This document shows, in pieces, positions 42,335 through 50,904 of a DNA stretch of 64,000 bases. Each line of letters starts with the position of its first letter. Within the stretch, counting starts at the first letter, position 1. The translations under genes and the position numbers were made by a program. The notes below the pieces were generated by a model. The model worked only from the letters and a program-made list of their open reading frames with translations, searched no databases and had not been told where the DNA came from. Source of the DNA: Chloroflexota bacterium (GTDB lineage: Bacteria > Chloroflexota > UBA11872); contig JAJDVX010000013.1 of assembly GCA_022825895.1 (NCBI GenBank), forward strand, positions 62,001-126,000, written 5' to 3'.

Positions 42335-43698
42335 GCCGAGTCGCGTCGCTCCACCGAAGGCCGCGGAATCAGCGCCGGCGCCAGGCTGGCCTCCAGCGCT
42401 TCGTCCACGGCATTACGCGCCAGGGCGTCCTTTACCACCCCCAGCGCGTCACGGAACGCCTCCAGCGTGATGCCCAGGTCGCGGTCGTTGTGCGCCGAGC
42501 TATGGCGCGGATGCGTATTGAAAAGAACGCCCCGCTTGGCGGTCTCCTGTGCCACCAGCACGTTCAACTTCTTCGTCGCCTCCGCGTCGGACGGCTCGGT
42601 AAACGAGAATCCCGGCGTTGCCGGCAGACCCGAAATCTCGACCGGCAAGTCCATCTCGTCCAGCACCTCGCGCATGCCCGACTGCAGGCGCTCGCCGTAG
42701 GCCGCCAAAGCCGTCGGCACGTCGCGACGCTCGATCTCCGTGAGCGTCGTGATCGCCGCAACAATCCCCACCAGGTCACTCCAGTAGGTGCTGCTGACGA
42801 ACATGTTCGAGGCCGGTTCCATCACCCAGCGCTGGCCCACCACCGCGCCCATGGCGTAACCGTTGGATATCGCCTTCGCAAAGCACGCCAGGTCCGGAAC
42901 CACGCCCACGAACTTCTGGATCCCCGTCGCGCCATACCGGAAATTGGTCGTGACCTCGTCAAAAATCAGCACCACGTTCTCGCGCGTCGCCAGCTCGCGC
43001 ACCCCGGCCAGGTAGCCCTCAGGCGGCGCTTCGCCCAGCAGGATCGGCTCCATCATGATCGCCGCCACCTGGCCCCGGTGCCGTTCCAGGAGCTGCTCAA
43101 GCGCCTCAAGATCCCCCCACGGAAACGGAATGGAAGTGCCCCGCAGCGCTTTCGGCACCCCCGTCGGTTGGATATTCGGCACCGCGAACGGATCGAACGC
43201 ACCCTCTTGCAAGTGACCCGCCGCCAGGTACCAGTCATGCCATCCGTGGTAGCCACTGAAGAGCACCACGTCTCGCCCCGTGGTCCCACGCGCGATGCGC
43301 ACGGCAATTCCGCACGACTCGCCGCCGCCCTTCGAGAACCGCACCATCTCCGCGCACGGAATCCGCTCGATCAGCAACTCCGCCAGATCGATCTCGCGCT
43401 CGCTGTTCAGCGAGTACGTCGTGCCCTTGCCGATCTGCTCGATAACGGCCGCGTCCACCACGTCATCGGCATATCCCAGGATCGCCGAAGTCACCGACAT
43501 CCCGTAGTCCAGGTATTCCACGCCCCGGTCGTCCCAGATCCGCGATCCCTTGCCGCGCTCCGCGTACACCGGCGCCACGCCATTGGCAAAGGCATACGGC
43601 CGCCGGCTGATCAGCTGCGATCCGCCGGGAATCACCCGGTTGGCGCGCTCCCACAGGGCGTAGGAACTCGCCACGTCATGCGTTCGGGGGTCCTTCAC
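42331..43698 (-). CDS. Class III PLP-dependent aminotransferase (glutamate-1-semialdehyde aminomutase-like)
   Basis: 455 residues. PLP ligands are the Schiff-base Lys275 in CFAKAISNGY and Asp247 in LIFDEVT; YHGWHDW at 150-156 stacks on the cofactor. The N-terminus (ERANRVIPGGSQLISRRP) is close to HemL-like proteins, but the usual GxxxF-chain details and isolated context argue against tetrapyrrole synthesis. Such HemL-like class III enzymes outside hem loci act on varied amino acids and sugars. Its stop overlaps the GNAT start. Confidence 0.9.
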   Translation of the reverse strand: MKDPRTHDVASSYALWERANRVIPGGSQLISRRPYAFANGVAPVYAERGKGSRIWDDRGVEYLDYGMSVTSAILGYADDVVDAAVIEQIGKGTTYSLNSEREIDLAELLIERIPCAEMVRFSKGGGESCGIAVRIARGTTGRDVVLFSGYHGWHDWYLAAGHLQEGAFDPFAVPNIQPTGVPKALRGTSIPFPWGDLEALEQLLERHRGQVAAIMMEPILLGEAPPEGYLAGVRELATRENVVLIFDEVTTNFRYGATGIQKFVGVVPDLACFAKAISNGYAMGAVVGQRWVMEPASNMFVSSTYWSDLVGIVAAITTLTEIERRDVPTALAAYGERLQSGMREVLDEMDLPVEISGLPATPGFSFTEPSDAEATKKLNVLVAQETAKRGVLFNTHPRHSSAHNDRDLGITLEAFRDALGVVKDALARNAVDEALEASLAPALIPRPSVERRDSA

Positions 43699-43813
43699 GT
43701 CAGGCCGCCTTTACCCGTTGGAACGACGCATCGGGTCGCCGTCGGTATGAGCTTGCTCCTCACCGTAGCTGCGTCGCGCAGCCATGCCAACAAAGCGCGC
43801 CCGTACGTCGCCG

Positions 43814-44650
43814 CTAGCCCTGGTCGTTTCGCATTCGACGCTCGAGTCGATCCAGCGCGTCCTGCGTGGCGCGAATCTCTCGCAGCAATTCCTCCCTCGA
43901 CGGCGGCGACTCCAACTCCCGCAGTCGCTCAAGTTTGGCTTCATCGAGATTGTTGATAATAATCGCAATAAACAGGTTGAAAACGACAAACGTGCCAATC
44001 ACAACAAAGCTCACGAAGTAAATCCACGACAGCTCATTCAATGCCATCGCTCGATACATAACCTCAGTCCATCCCTCGAGCGTCACGATGTTGAATAACG
44101 TGAGCAGTGAAATGCCAAGATCGCGCCAATTCTCCGGGTCATGCTCGCCAAATAGATGAAAGCCAATGATGGCATAAATGTAGACGACGATACCCATCAG
44201 GAGCATGACGTGACCGACACTCGGAATCGATCGAACGAGCGCCGTTACGATCAGTCGTAGATCCCTGATGGTCGAAACCAATCGCAGCACCCGCAGCAAG
44301 CGCACCAGGCGGGCGATCATTGCGAACTGTCCGGTTGCCGGTATGAGTGCGAATACGATTATCAGAAAGTCGAATACGTTCCATCCGTCGCGAAAGTAAC
44401 CGAGAATACGTGGAGCCGATACTGTCATCTTAAGAATCGCTTCGACGATGAATATAATGAGAGTGATCTGGTGTCCAACGTCAATCCACTGTCCGAAATT
44501 ACTATCGATCTCAGATGATGTTTCAAGTCCCAGCAATAGCGCGTTGATAATGATGATCGCGATGATCGCAGCATCGAACGCCGTCGCTTCGGTAATGCGA
44601 CGTATCAGATTCAAGGTGGTGAGCGTGATGGCGGTCGGTTTCAAGGGCAA
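43814..44650 (-). CDS. Bacterial voltage-gated sodium channel (BacNav-like), single six-helix domain
   Basis: 278 residues, the size of NaChBac/NavAb monomers. S1-S4 lie within residues 25-135; S4 has Arg at 114, 117, 120 and 123 (every third residue, voltage sensor). S5, pore and S6 follow: the selectivity filter is TLEGW at 190-194 (TLESW in NaChBac and NavAb), and S6 is FVVFNLFIAIIINNL. A C-terminal heptad-like helix (about 235-272, REELLREIRATQDALDRLERR) is the usual tetramerising coiled coil. It should form a homotetrameric Na+ channel in the cytoplasmic membrane. It is a stand-alone gene 115 bp upstream of the aminotransferase on the same strand. Confidence 0.92.
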   Translation of the reverse strand: MPLKPTAITLTTLNLIRRITEATAFDAAIIAIIIINALLLGLETSSEIDSNFGQWIDVGHQITLIIFIVEAILKMTVSAPRILGYFRDGWNVFDFLIIVFALIPATGQFAMIARLVRLLRVLRLVSTIRDLRLIVTALVRSIPSVGHVMLLMGIVVYIYAIIGFHLFGEHDPENWRDLGISLLTLFNIVTLEGWTEVMYRAMALNELSWIYFVSFVVIGTFVVFNLFIAIIINNLDEAKLERLRELESPPSREELLREIRATQDALDRLERRMRNDQG

Positions 44651-45768
44651 TCTGGAAGCGGCGGTGCCATCGCTCCGTGCGGTCCCGGTGGATGCCGGAC
44701 CGCAGAGCGCGACCGCAGGATCTATTGGCTACGTCGGAGTGGGTACGCGGAATCCGGGCGCATCCTAGCAGACTGAATAATCGGTACGGGTCGTCTGTCC
44801 CAGTCTGAGATTGAATCGGGAAGGCGGCGTCTCGGAGTTGAATTGAACCGTCGACACCTTGTTCCGCTGGATCACGTCCCGCGGTCGGCAGCCTTGATCT
44901 CCGTCAGCGCTGGTGACTCACCGGTGGAAGCGCCGGCGCTGGGTGCCGCCGAGGATCGTTGGCGTCATAGCCGTACGTGTGTGGTCGTCGGACCGGCGAA
45001 TGCCGCATGGCGACTTGGATTTGGTAAGGAAAGCCATAGTCGCAATCTCGCCTGGCCGTTGTCGGATCTGCCACGACATTGGCGTGTAATGCAATGATCG
45101 CACTGGAATCGATTCATCCTCTCGCTTATATCCTTGGTGGTGCCGCGTTGCTGCGAACCACGTTTAAAGTCACTGGGCTTCAATCCGCGGCGCTCGAAAC
45201 CGGGCAGGAACTTTCACGCGGATAGCCAAATGCCGCGTATTCGAGCCTTCGAAACCGGGTAAGCCGCGACGCATCGTCGCTGAGTCCAACCTCGGTGGCC
45301 GCCGCGGCTATTGAGTTCGTTGCCGAATACTCTACCGATAGTGGTATTGCGCTCTGTGTAGCCTTTGCGTTCTACGGCGTACCTGGCGCCGAGCGAATCG
45401 CATGGGCCGCGCTCTCCGCACGACAGCGGCTGCCGGAAATCGTGGCGATTCACGACTGCCGAATAATTGGCGGTGGCGCCGTTGTGTAGCGAGGCAGGCG
45501 ACGAACCGTGGCTCCCACCGCCTGACCGCGGCCCGGCATTGCGGATTCGATTCAGCCACCGGGGCTTGGCGGGTGTGCCGCCGCTCGCTTCGCGCAAACA
45601 TGACCTCGGGGAAGCGCTCAGACACCCGGAACCGTCGGGCCGCGGCTTCGGCCTCGAACCTTGTATTAGGGTTTGGCTCGCGGCACGATCTGGCTGGCAA
45701 TGCGCGTCTCCGGATCACCGCGGCGCACAGGCCAGGGCCCGGGCGGCAATAGAAGTCGAGGCGGGAAT
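44651..45768. other. Long intergenic region, no gene seen
   Basis: About 1.1 kb between two divergent genes. Open frames exist on both strands (for example minus 45332-45793) but are Arg-rich, lack motifs and resemble random GC-rich sequence. No repeat shared with other gaps, no tRNA and no riboswitch was seen. It may be a decayed gene. Confidence 0.4.
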
Positions 45769-47238
45769 GTGACAGGTCACGCGAGCGAGCCAATCGATCT
45801 CGGCACTCGAAAGCATCTCTTTATCGACTTCTCGCTCATCGATCAAGCGGACGATGTGTCGCTGCGAGTGAATCCGCCGATTGTCGGTGGGGTGGCCATT
45901 CACCGGGATCGGGCCTGGGAGCACCACATCCACTTCATGAATTCCGTGATTGACGACAACGGTTTGGCCCGAATGTGGTACGCGTCCAGCAACATGGGTG
46001 CCGGCAATCTCCACTCGTATCGCTGGGGATATGCGGAGTCGCTGGATGGCGTCCATTGGCGAAAGCCGGACCTCGGACTCGTTGAACTCAACGGCGTCCG
46101 CTCAAACAACCTCCTGCCCGGGGTGCCGGGGAGCGTCTTGATGGACCCCACGGCGCCTCCGGAGGAGCGCTACAAGGGGTATTGGCTTAACTGGGATCCG
46201 GACCTCGGTCCACTCGGGTTCGGCTATTCCGTGTCGCCCGACGGCCTTCGGTTCGCCTGGAAGGGCGGAAACGGCGTCGCGCTGCACGGCGACTCGCAGA
46301 ACCAGGTCTTCTGGGATGAGCGGATCGGACGTTACGTGGCGTATTTCCGCAGCTGGGTCCCTGCCGGGCGCAACGGGCAATCGCTGAGCGCCAACGGGCC
46401 CTGGCGGCGTGCGGTCGCGCGCTGGGAAACCGATGACCTCACGTCGCGGGATGGGTGGCAGCTCACCGATTCGCCGGTTGATATTCGGGGCCCGCGACTC
46501 ACCAGCGAGCTTCCCACGGTGCTCGCGCTCGACGAGCAGGACCCACCTGACATGGACATCTACACACCCTCGGTCGTCAAGTACCCGGGGGCCGATGACG
46601 TCTACATCTCGACCTTCTCGGTCTACCGGCACTTCACCGAGGCCGAAATCCTCGACGCGGAGACGCGCCGGAACGATGGCTTGATGGAGATTCAACTGGC
46701 CGTCAGCCGCGACGGGATCACCTGGGACCGCCCGGACCGTCGACCCTATGTCCGTATCGATCCCGACGGACCTCGATCCAGGATGCTCTATTCGGCGCTC
46801 GGCATGCTCATTCGGGACCGCTCGATCTACCAGTACGCGACCGCCTACGACCAGTCGCATGGGCTCAAACGCAGGAACAACCCGGCCGGCCAGGTGATTT
46901 GGACCCGGCAGCGCCTGGACGGATTCGTCAGCGCCGAGGCGGCCTACGGCGGCGGCCAGTTGATCACGAAGCCCCTGGTTTTCTCGGGCACTCGCCTGGA
47001 GCTCAATGTCGATGCATCCGCCAGCGGCGACGTGCGGATCGAGCTGCAGGACTCCGAGGGGCGAGGAATCGAGGGATACACGCTGGACAGGTGCGACCGC
47101 GTGCTGGGCAATCACATACGGCACGTTGTGACCTGGGCTGGCAACGAACGGCTGCCCGCAACCGGCGGCCGGCCCGTGCGCCTGCGGATTGCCATGCGCG
47201 GTGCGCGGTTATACGCCCTGCAATTCGCGGCTGCGTAG
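45769..47238 (+). CDS. Beta-propeller glycosyl-hydrolase-like protein, paralogue of the 40142 gene
   Basis: 489 residues from GTG 45769, preceded by AGGCGGG. The open frame extends to 45673, but that part is Arg/Gly-rich and non-conserved. RKHLFIDFSLIDQADDVSLRVNPP at the start is typical of this uncharacterised family. Propeller turns include SLDGVHW, SPDGLRF and SRDGITW. The C-terminal beta-sandwich (LELNVDASASGDVRIELQD to YALQFAAA) matches the tail of the 40142 protein in layout. No secretion signal is seen. Activity on glycans is inferred from fold only. It is convergent with cobU. Confidence 0.82.
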   Translation: MTGHASEPIDLGTRKHLFIDFSLIDQADDVSLRVNPPIVGGVAIHRDRAWEHHIHFMNSVIDDNGLARMWYASSNMGAGNLHSYRWGYAESLDGVHWRKPDLGLVELNGVRSNNLLPGVPGSVLMDPTAPPEERYKGYWLNWDPDLGPLGFGYSVSPDGLRFAWKGGNGVALHGDSQNQVFWDERIGRYVAYFRSWVPAGRNGQSLSANGPWRRAVARWETDDLTSRDGWQLTDSPVDIRGPRLTSELPTVLALDEQDPPDMDIYTPSVVKYPGADDVYISTFSVYRHFTEAEILDAETRRNDGLMEIQLAVSRDGITWDRPDRRPYVRIDPDGPRSRMLYSALGMLIRDRSIYQYATAYDQSHGLKRRNNPAGQVIWTRQRLDGFVSAEAAYGGGQLITKPLVFSGTRLELNVDASASGDVRIELQDSEGRGIEGYTLDRCDRVLGNHIRHVVTWAGNERLPATGGRPVRLRIAMRGARLYALQFAAA

Positions 47239-47288
47239 CCGAGGTCCGCCCGATTCGCACCGGCTCCGCGCGGCCACCCGCCGGCGTT

Positions 47289-47840
47289 TCATCGGTTCTC
47301 GAGGTCGCGCGCCTTTAGGCTTACCGGCAACCCGGCAAACATCACGATCACCTCATCCGCCGCGGCGGCGAACTGCTGGTTGACTCGCCCCAGGGCATCG
47401 GCGTAGTCGCGTCCCAGCCTGGTTGCCGGTATCACACCGAGCCCGACCTCGTTGCTGACGACAATCCAGGAAGCATCGCTCCGCTCACAGAGATCGAGAA
47501 GGCGGCCAGCCTGGGTCTGGATGTCTGCCTGGGCCTCGTGATCCTCAGGGTTCTGGAGCAGCAGATTGCTGACCCAAAGGGTCAGGCAGTCGAGCAGCAC
47601 GGTGTCAACGTCCTTCAGGCGCGGTTCAAGTGCCTCCACCAGATCAAGGTCTTCTTCGAGCGTCGCCCAGCAGCTGGGACGCTCCTCCCTGTGCGCCGCG
47701 ATGCGAGCGGCCATTTCGCTGTCGCCGGCCTCGGCCGTGGCCACGAACAGCACCCGGCCGCCCTCGCGCGCCAACTCCTGCGCGTAGCGGCTCTTACCGG
47801 CGCGAACGCCGCCCAGCACCAGCGTCAGGTGCCGGCTCAC
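47289..47840 (-). CDS. cobU: Adenosylcobinamide kinase / adenosylcobinamide-phosphate guanylyltransferase
   Basis: 183 residues, standard CobU/CobP length. The P-loop is GGVRAGKS at 10-17 (usually GGxRSGKS), and H50-REERP carries the His that is guanylylated in CobU. It phosphorylates adenosylcobinamide and activates it to the GDP derivative for CobS. GTG 47840 overlaps the cobC stop by 4 bp. It is the last gene of the riboswitch-controlled cobalamin operon. Confidence 0.93.
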   Translation of the reverse strand: MSRHLTLVLGGVRAGKSRYAQELAREGGRVLFVATAEAGDSEMAARIAAHREERPSCWATLEEDLDLVEALEPRLKDVDTVLLDCLTLWVSNLLLQNPEDHEAQADIQTQAGRLLDLCERSDASWIVVSNEVGLGVIPATRLGRDYADALGRVNQQFAAAADEVIVMFAGLPVSLKARDLENR

Positions 47841-48475
47841 GCGGCCTCCGAGGAGTCAGCGTCCGCAAGGTGGCTCGTGTTGTTCCATGACGCCAGCACG
47901 CGGCTGCCCTCGTGATCGTTGACGATCGCGAGCGCGGTGTTGTCGACGTGGAACTTCCAAAAGTCGGTGTCGGCCAGGTCCAGCAGGCACACCACAAGGG
48001 CGCGCAATGTCCCGCCGTGCGCCACCACCAGGATGTTCTCCCCACCGTCGAGGCTCGCGCTCGCACGCGTGACGAAGCGGCCTACCCGCTGGAGCGCATC
48101 GATGGCGCTTTCGCCGCCGGGTGCCGACCATCCCATGTTGCCTCCGGCCTCGATCCGCTCGGCGAGCACTCCCGGATAGCGCGTCTCGACTTCCTCCAGC
48201 GTCAGCCCTTCCCACTCGCCGCACGAGAACTCGCGAAGGTCCGAATCGGGGGTGACCGCAAGGTCGCGGCCGTTGGCGATGATCCCGGCAGTCTCCGCCG
48301 CACGCGCCAGGTCGCTGGAGTAGATGGCCGAGAATTCGACACTCTGCAGCCGCTCGGCCAGCCGGGTTGCCTGGCGGCGGCCTTCGGCGTTCAGCGGCAC
48401 ACCCAGGTGCCCCTGCATCCGGCCCGTTCGATTCCACTCGGTCTCGCCGTGTCGCGCGAGATACCACCTGCCCAT
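47837..48475 (-). CDS. cobC: Alpha-ribazole phosphatase-like histidine phosphatase
   Basis: 212 residues from ATG 48475, which lies 10 nt after the cobS stop; a longer frame to 48508 would overlap cobS. RHGE at 8-11 carries the phospho-accepting His9, and VVAHGGTLRAL contains the second catalytic His. RMQGHLGVPLNAEGRRQA and EFSCGEWEGLTLEEV are usual for the phosphoglycerate-mutase-like family. Position between cobS and cobU supports CobC (removing the 5'-phosphate of alpha-ribazole or of adenosylcobalamin 5'-phosphate) rather than a generic phosphatase. Confidence 0.85.
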   Translation of the reverse strand: MGRWYLARHGETEWNRTGRMQGHLGVPLNAEGRRQATRLAERLQSVEFSAIYSSDLARAAETAGIIANGRDLAVTPDSDLREFSCGEWEGLTLEEVETRYPGVLAERIEAGGNMGWSAPGGESAIDALQRVGRFVTRASASLDGGENILVVAHGGTLRALVVCLLDLADTDFWKFHVDNTALAIVNDHEGSRVLASWNNTSHLADADSSEAA

Positions 48476-48485
48476 GTTTGCGCGC

Positions 48486-49247
48486 CTACCAGAACGGTGC
48501 GCCGGCAAGCCCCGGCGTCAACTGGATCAGGATAAGCCCGGTAAGCAGCACCGTAACCGCCGCAACCTCGTTGGTAGCGCCGTAGGTGTCCCCGGTCATG
48601 CCGCCGAGCAATTGCAGGAACCAGAGTCCGAGCCCTAGGGCGACGACTGTTGCGACTCCAAGAAGCAGCAACCCGGCGAATCCCAGCAACAGTCCGCCCG
48701 CTACGGCGGCCGTCAAAAGCGCGAAGACAAACTGACGCCAGCTGGCGCCAGCCTGAAACGCCGATCCGAGTCCCTGCGGTCGCGCGTATGGAAAAACGGA
48801 CATTGCGGCGACCATGGCAAAGCGTGACAGACAGGGGAAGAGAACCAGCAGGCCAAGCCGTTCGGCTTCCGGGATGCCGGCCAGCAGTGACCATTTCAGC
48901 AGCAACAGGCACGCACCGCCGATCGCGGCGAATGCCCCGACGCGCGAGTCCCGGAGGATGGCCAGGCGCGACTCCCGGTCGCGGCCGCCCAGCAGGCCGT
49001 CGCAGGTGTCCAGGAAACCCTCGGTGTGCAGGGCGCGGGTCAGCACCAGAAGAGCCGCCACGAGCAGCGCACCAACCACGGGCGGCGGCAGGATCTGGCT
49101 GGCCGCGAGATCTAGCCCCGCCAGTAACCCACCGAGCCCGAGACCGACCAGTGGAAAGTAGGCGCTCGCCGGCGCCATTGGTCCAGAGTGGTCAGGCGCC
49201 ACCGGCAATACGGTCAAGAAACCAATGGCCAGCCGCAGGCTCCTCAC
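48486..49247 (-). CDS. cobS: Adenosylcobinamide-GDP ribazoletransferase (cobalamin synthase)
   Basis: 253 residues, polytopic membrane enzyme. The cytoplasmic catalytic motif HTEGFLDTCDGLLGG with RESRLAILRDSRVGAF near 75-110, and MTGDTYGATNE near residue 217, are diagnostic. It joins adenosylcobinamide-GDP and alpha-ribazole (phosphate). GTG 49247 overlaps the cobT stop by 4 bp, showing coupling in the operon. Confidence 0.94.
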   Translation of the reverse strand: MRSLRLAIGFLTVLPVAPDHSGPMAPASAYFPLVGLGLGGLLAGLDLAASQILPPPVVGALLVAALLVLTRALHTEGFLDTCDGLLGGRDRESRLAILRDSRVGAFAAIGGACLLLLKWSLLAGIPEAERLGLLVLFPCLSRFAMVAAMSVFPYARPQGLGSAFQAGASWRQFVFALLTAAVAGGLLLGFAGLLLLGVATVVALGLGLWFLQLLGGMTGDTYGATNEVAAVTVLLTGLILIQLTPGLAGAPFW

Positions 49248-50323
49248 GCGGACGGCTCCGCTGGATGCGCCGGCTCCAGGTCCGAAACTCCGGCCTCCTC
49301 AAATGTGGCCATGTCGGACAGGCAGGCCGCGGCGGCTTCTACCAGGCCCGTCGCCAACAGGGCGCCCGTCCCCTCGCCCAGCCGCATCTCCAGGTCCAGC
49401 AGGGGCTTCAAGCCCAGCTGTTTCAGCGCGACGTGGTGTCCCGGCTCTGCCGAAACGTGGCCGGCAATCAGGTAGTCCAGGACCGTAGGACAGAGGCTGT
49501 GGGCGATCAGTCCGGCGGCGCCGGAGACGAAGCCGTCGAGCACCACGGCCCGCCGGGCCAGCGCCCCGCCCAGCACCACCCCCGCCAGCACCCCGATCTC
49601 GAAGCCGCCAACCGTGCGCAAAACGTCTACCCCGTCATCGGCGTCCGGCTGATTCACATCCAACGGGCGTTCCACGCAGGCGATCTTGTGCTCGAGTTCC
49701 GGATCGGATCTACCCGTCCCCCGCCCGGTCGTCAGCCGCGGCGGCGTCCCGGTCAGCGCCGCCGTAATGGCGCTGGCGGCCGTGGTGTTGCCGATGCCCA
49801 TGTCGCCAGTGCCGATGACGTGCGCGTCCGCCTCGGTGGCGTCCAGGGCGAAGCCGACGCCGGCCGATATGCAGGCTTCAGCCTGCTCACGAGTCATGGC
49901 CGGCCCTTGCGTGATGTCGCCGGTGCCATTTCCGGCCGAGACGACGCGAAGCTCCGGATGCGCCGGCAGCGGCGTGGCCACACCGGCGTCAACGATGATC
50001 AGGTTCGCACCGCGCGCTCGCGCCATCACGCTGATCGCCGCGCCGCCCTCCAGGAAACTCATCACCATCTGGGCGGTCACCGCCTGCGGATATCCGGTCA
50101 CACCCTGCGCCACCACTCCGTGATCGGCAGCGGCCACGATCAGCGTGGTGCTTCGAGCAACCGGACGCTCGGTGCCGAAGATGCCGGCCAGCTGAATCGA
50201 GACGTCCTCCAACCGCCCCAGACTTCCCGGCGGCTTCGTCAGCCGCTGCTGACGCCGCATCGCCGCTTGCTTCGCCCGGGCATCGGCCGGCCGGATGCTG
50301 GCGACGACCTTGTCGAGCGTCAC
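49244..50323 (-). CDS. cobT: Nicotinate-nucleotide--dimethylbenzimidazole phosphoribosyltransferase
   Basis: 359 residues from GTG 50323, 2 nt after the cobA stop. The open frame reaches 50512, but that N-terminal part is out-of-frame cobA sequence. KPPGSLGRLE near 30-39, AADHGVVAQGVTGYPQAVT, GTGDMGIGNTT and RLGEGTGALL (probable catalytic Glu) are characteristic CobT blocks. It activates the lower-ligand base to alpha-ribazole phosphate. Presence of CobT implies use of an imported or scavenged benzimidazole base. Confidence 0.95.
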   Translation of the reverse strand: MTLDKVVASIRPADARAKQAAMRRQQRLTKPPGSLGRLEDVSIQLAGIFGTERPVARSTTLIVAAADHGVVAQGVTGYPQAVTAQMVMSFLEGGAAISVMARARGANLIIVDAGVATPLPAHPELRVVSAGNGTGDITQGPAMTREQAEACISAGVGFALDATEADAHVIGTGDMGIGNTTAASAITAALTGTPPRLTTGRGTGRSDPELEHKIACVERPLDVNQPDADDGVDVLRTVGGFEIGVLAGVVLGGALARRAVVLDGFVSGAAGLIAHSLCPTVLDYLIAGHVSAEPGHHVALKQLGLKPLLDLEMRLGEGTGALLATGLVEAAAACLSDMATFEEAGVSDLEPAHPAEPSA

Positions 50324-50325
50324 CG

Positions 50326-50901
50326 CTAGAACTCGATCCCCCGTTGCGCCCGGATGCCCTGCTCGCGGTACGGATGCTTGATCATCTTCATTTCCGTCAC
50401 CAGGTCCGCGCAGTCGATCAGTTCCTCCGGCGCATAGCGGCCGGTGATGATCACGTGCAACGGCGCCGGCCGTGCCTTCAGCGTTTCCACCACGTCGCCC
50501 ACCGGCACCCATCCGTAGTGCATCGCGTAGGTGAACTCGTCCAGCACGATGATGTCCTCGTCACCCTTGAGAATCGCGTCCTTGCAGTGACCCCACTGCT
50601 CCACCGCCAGCGCCGCCGTTCGATCCATGTCCTTCGAGAGCCAGGTAAACCCGTCGCCCAGCGCCTCGATCGGAATGTCCAGCCGCATCGCCGCCCGCTG
50701 CTCGCCGAATGTTGCGCCGGTGTGCTTGATGAACTGGAACATCCGGACCTTGAAGTCCCGCCCCCACGCCCGAAAGATCACCCCCAGCGCGGCCGTCGTC
50801 TTGCCTTTGCCCTCGCCGGTATTGACGATCACGAGTCCGTGCCGGCCGCGCCGGCGCTTGGGGACGTCGGCGGGTCTGGCCTCCGGGTCTCGAACGCTCA
50901 C
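50326..50901 (-). CDS. cobA: Corrinoid adenosyltransferase (CobA/BtuR type)
   Basis: 191 residues. The P-loop GEGKGKTT at 29-36, FIKHTGATFGE, DIIVLDEFTYAMHYGW and ITGRYAPEELIDCADLVTEM match the BtuR/CobO/CobP family. It adenosylates reduced cobinamide or cobalamin with ATP. It lies 3 nt after btuD and 2 nt before cobT. Symbol cobA follows Salmonella usage (cobO in Pseudomonas). Confidence 0.94.
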   Translation of the reverse strand: MSVRDPEARPADVPKRRRGRHGLVIVNTGEGKGKTTAALGVIFRAWGRDFKVRMFQFIKHTGATFGEQRAAMRLDIPIEALGDGFTWLSKDMDRTAALAVEQWGHCKDAILKGDEDIIVLDEFTYAMHYGWVPVGDVVETLKARPAPLHVIITGRYAPEELIDCADLVTEMKMIKHPYREQGIRAQRGIEF

Positions 50902-50904
50902 GCC

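Noticed and set aside
45332-45793. A 153-codon minus-strand frame in the long gap
   Set aside because: Arg-rich, no motif, no ribosome-binding site, and it runs into the start of the convincing plus-strand propeller gene.
50324-50512. N-terminal extension of CobT
   Set aside because: It lies entirely inside cobA in another frame and does not resemble CobT; the conserved protein starts at GTG 50323.
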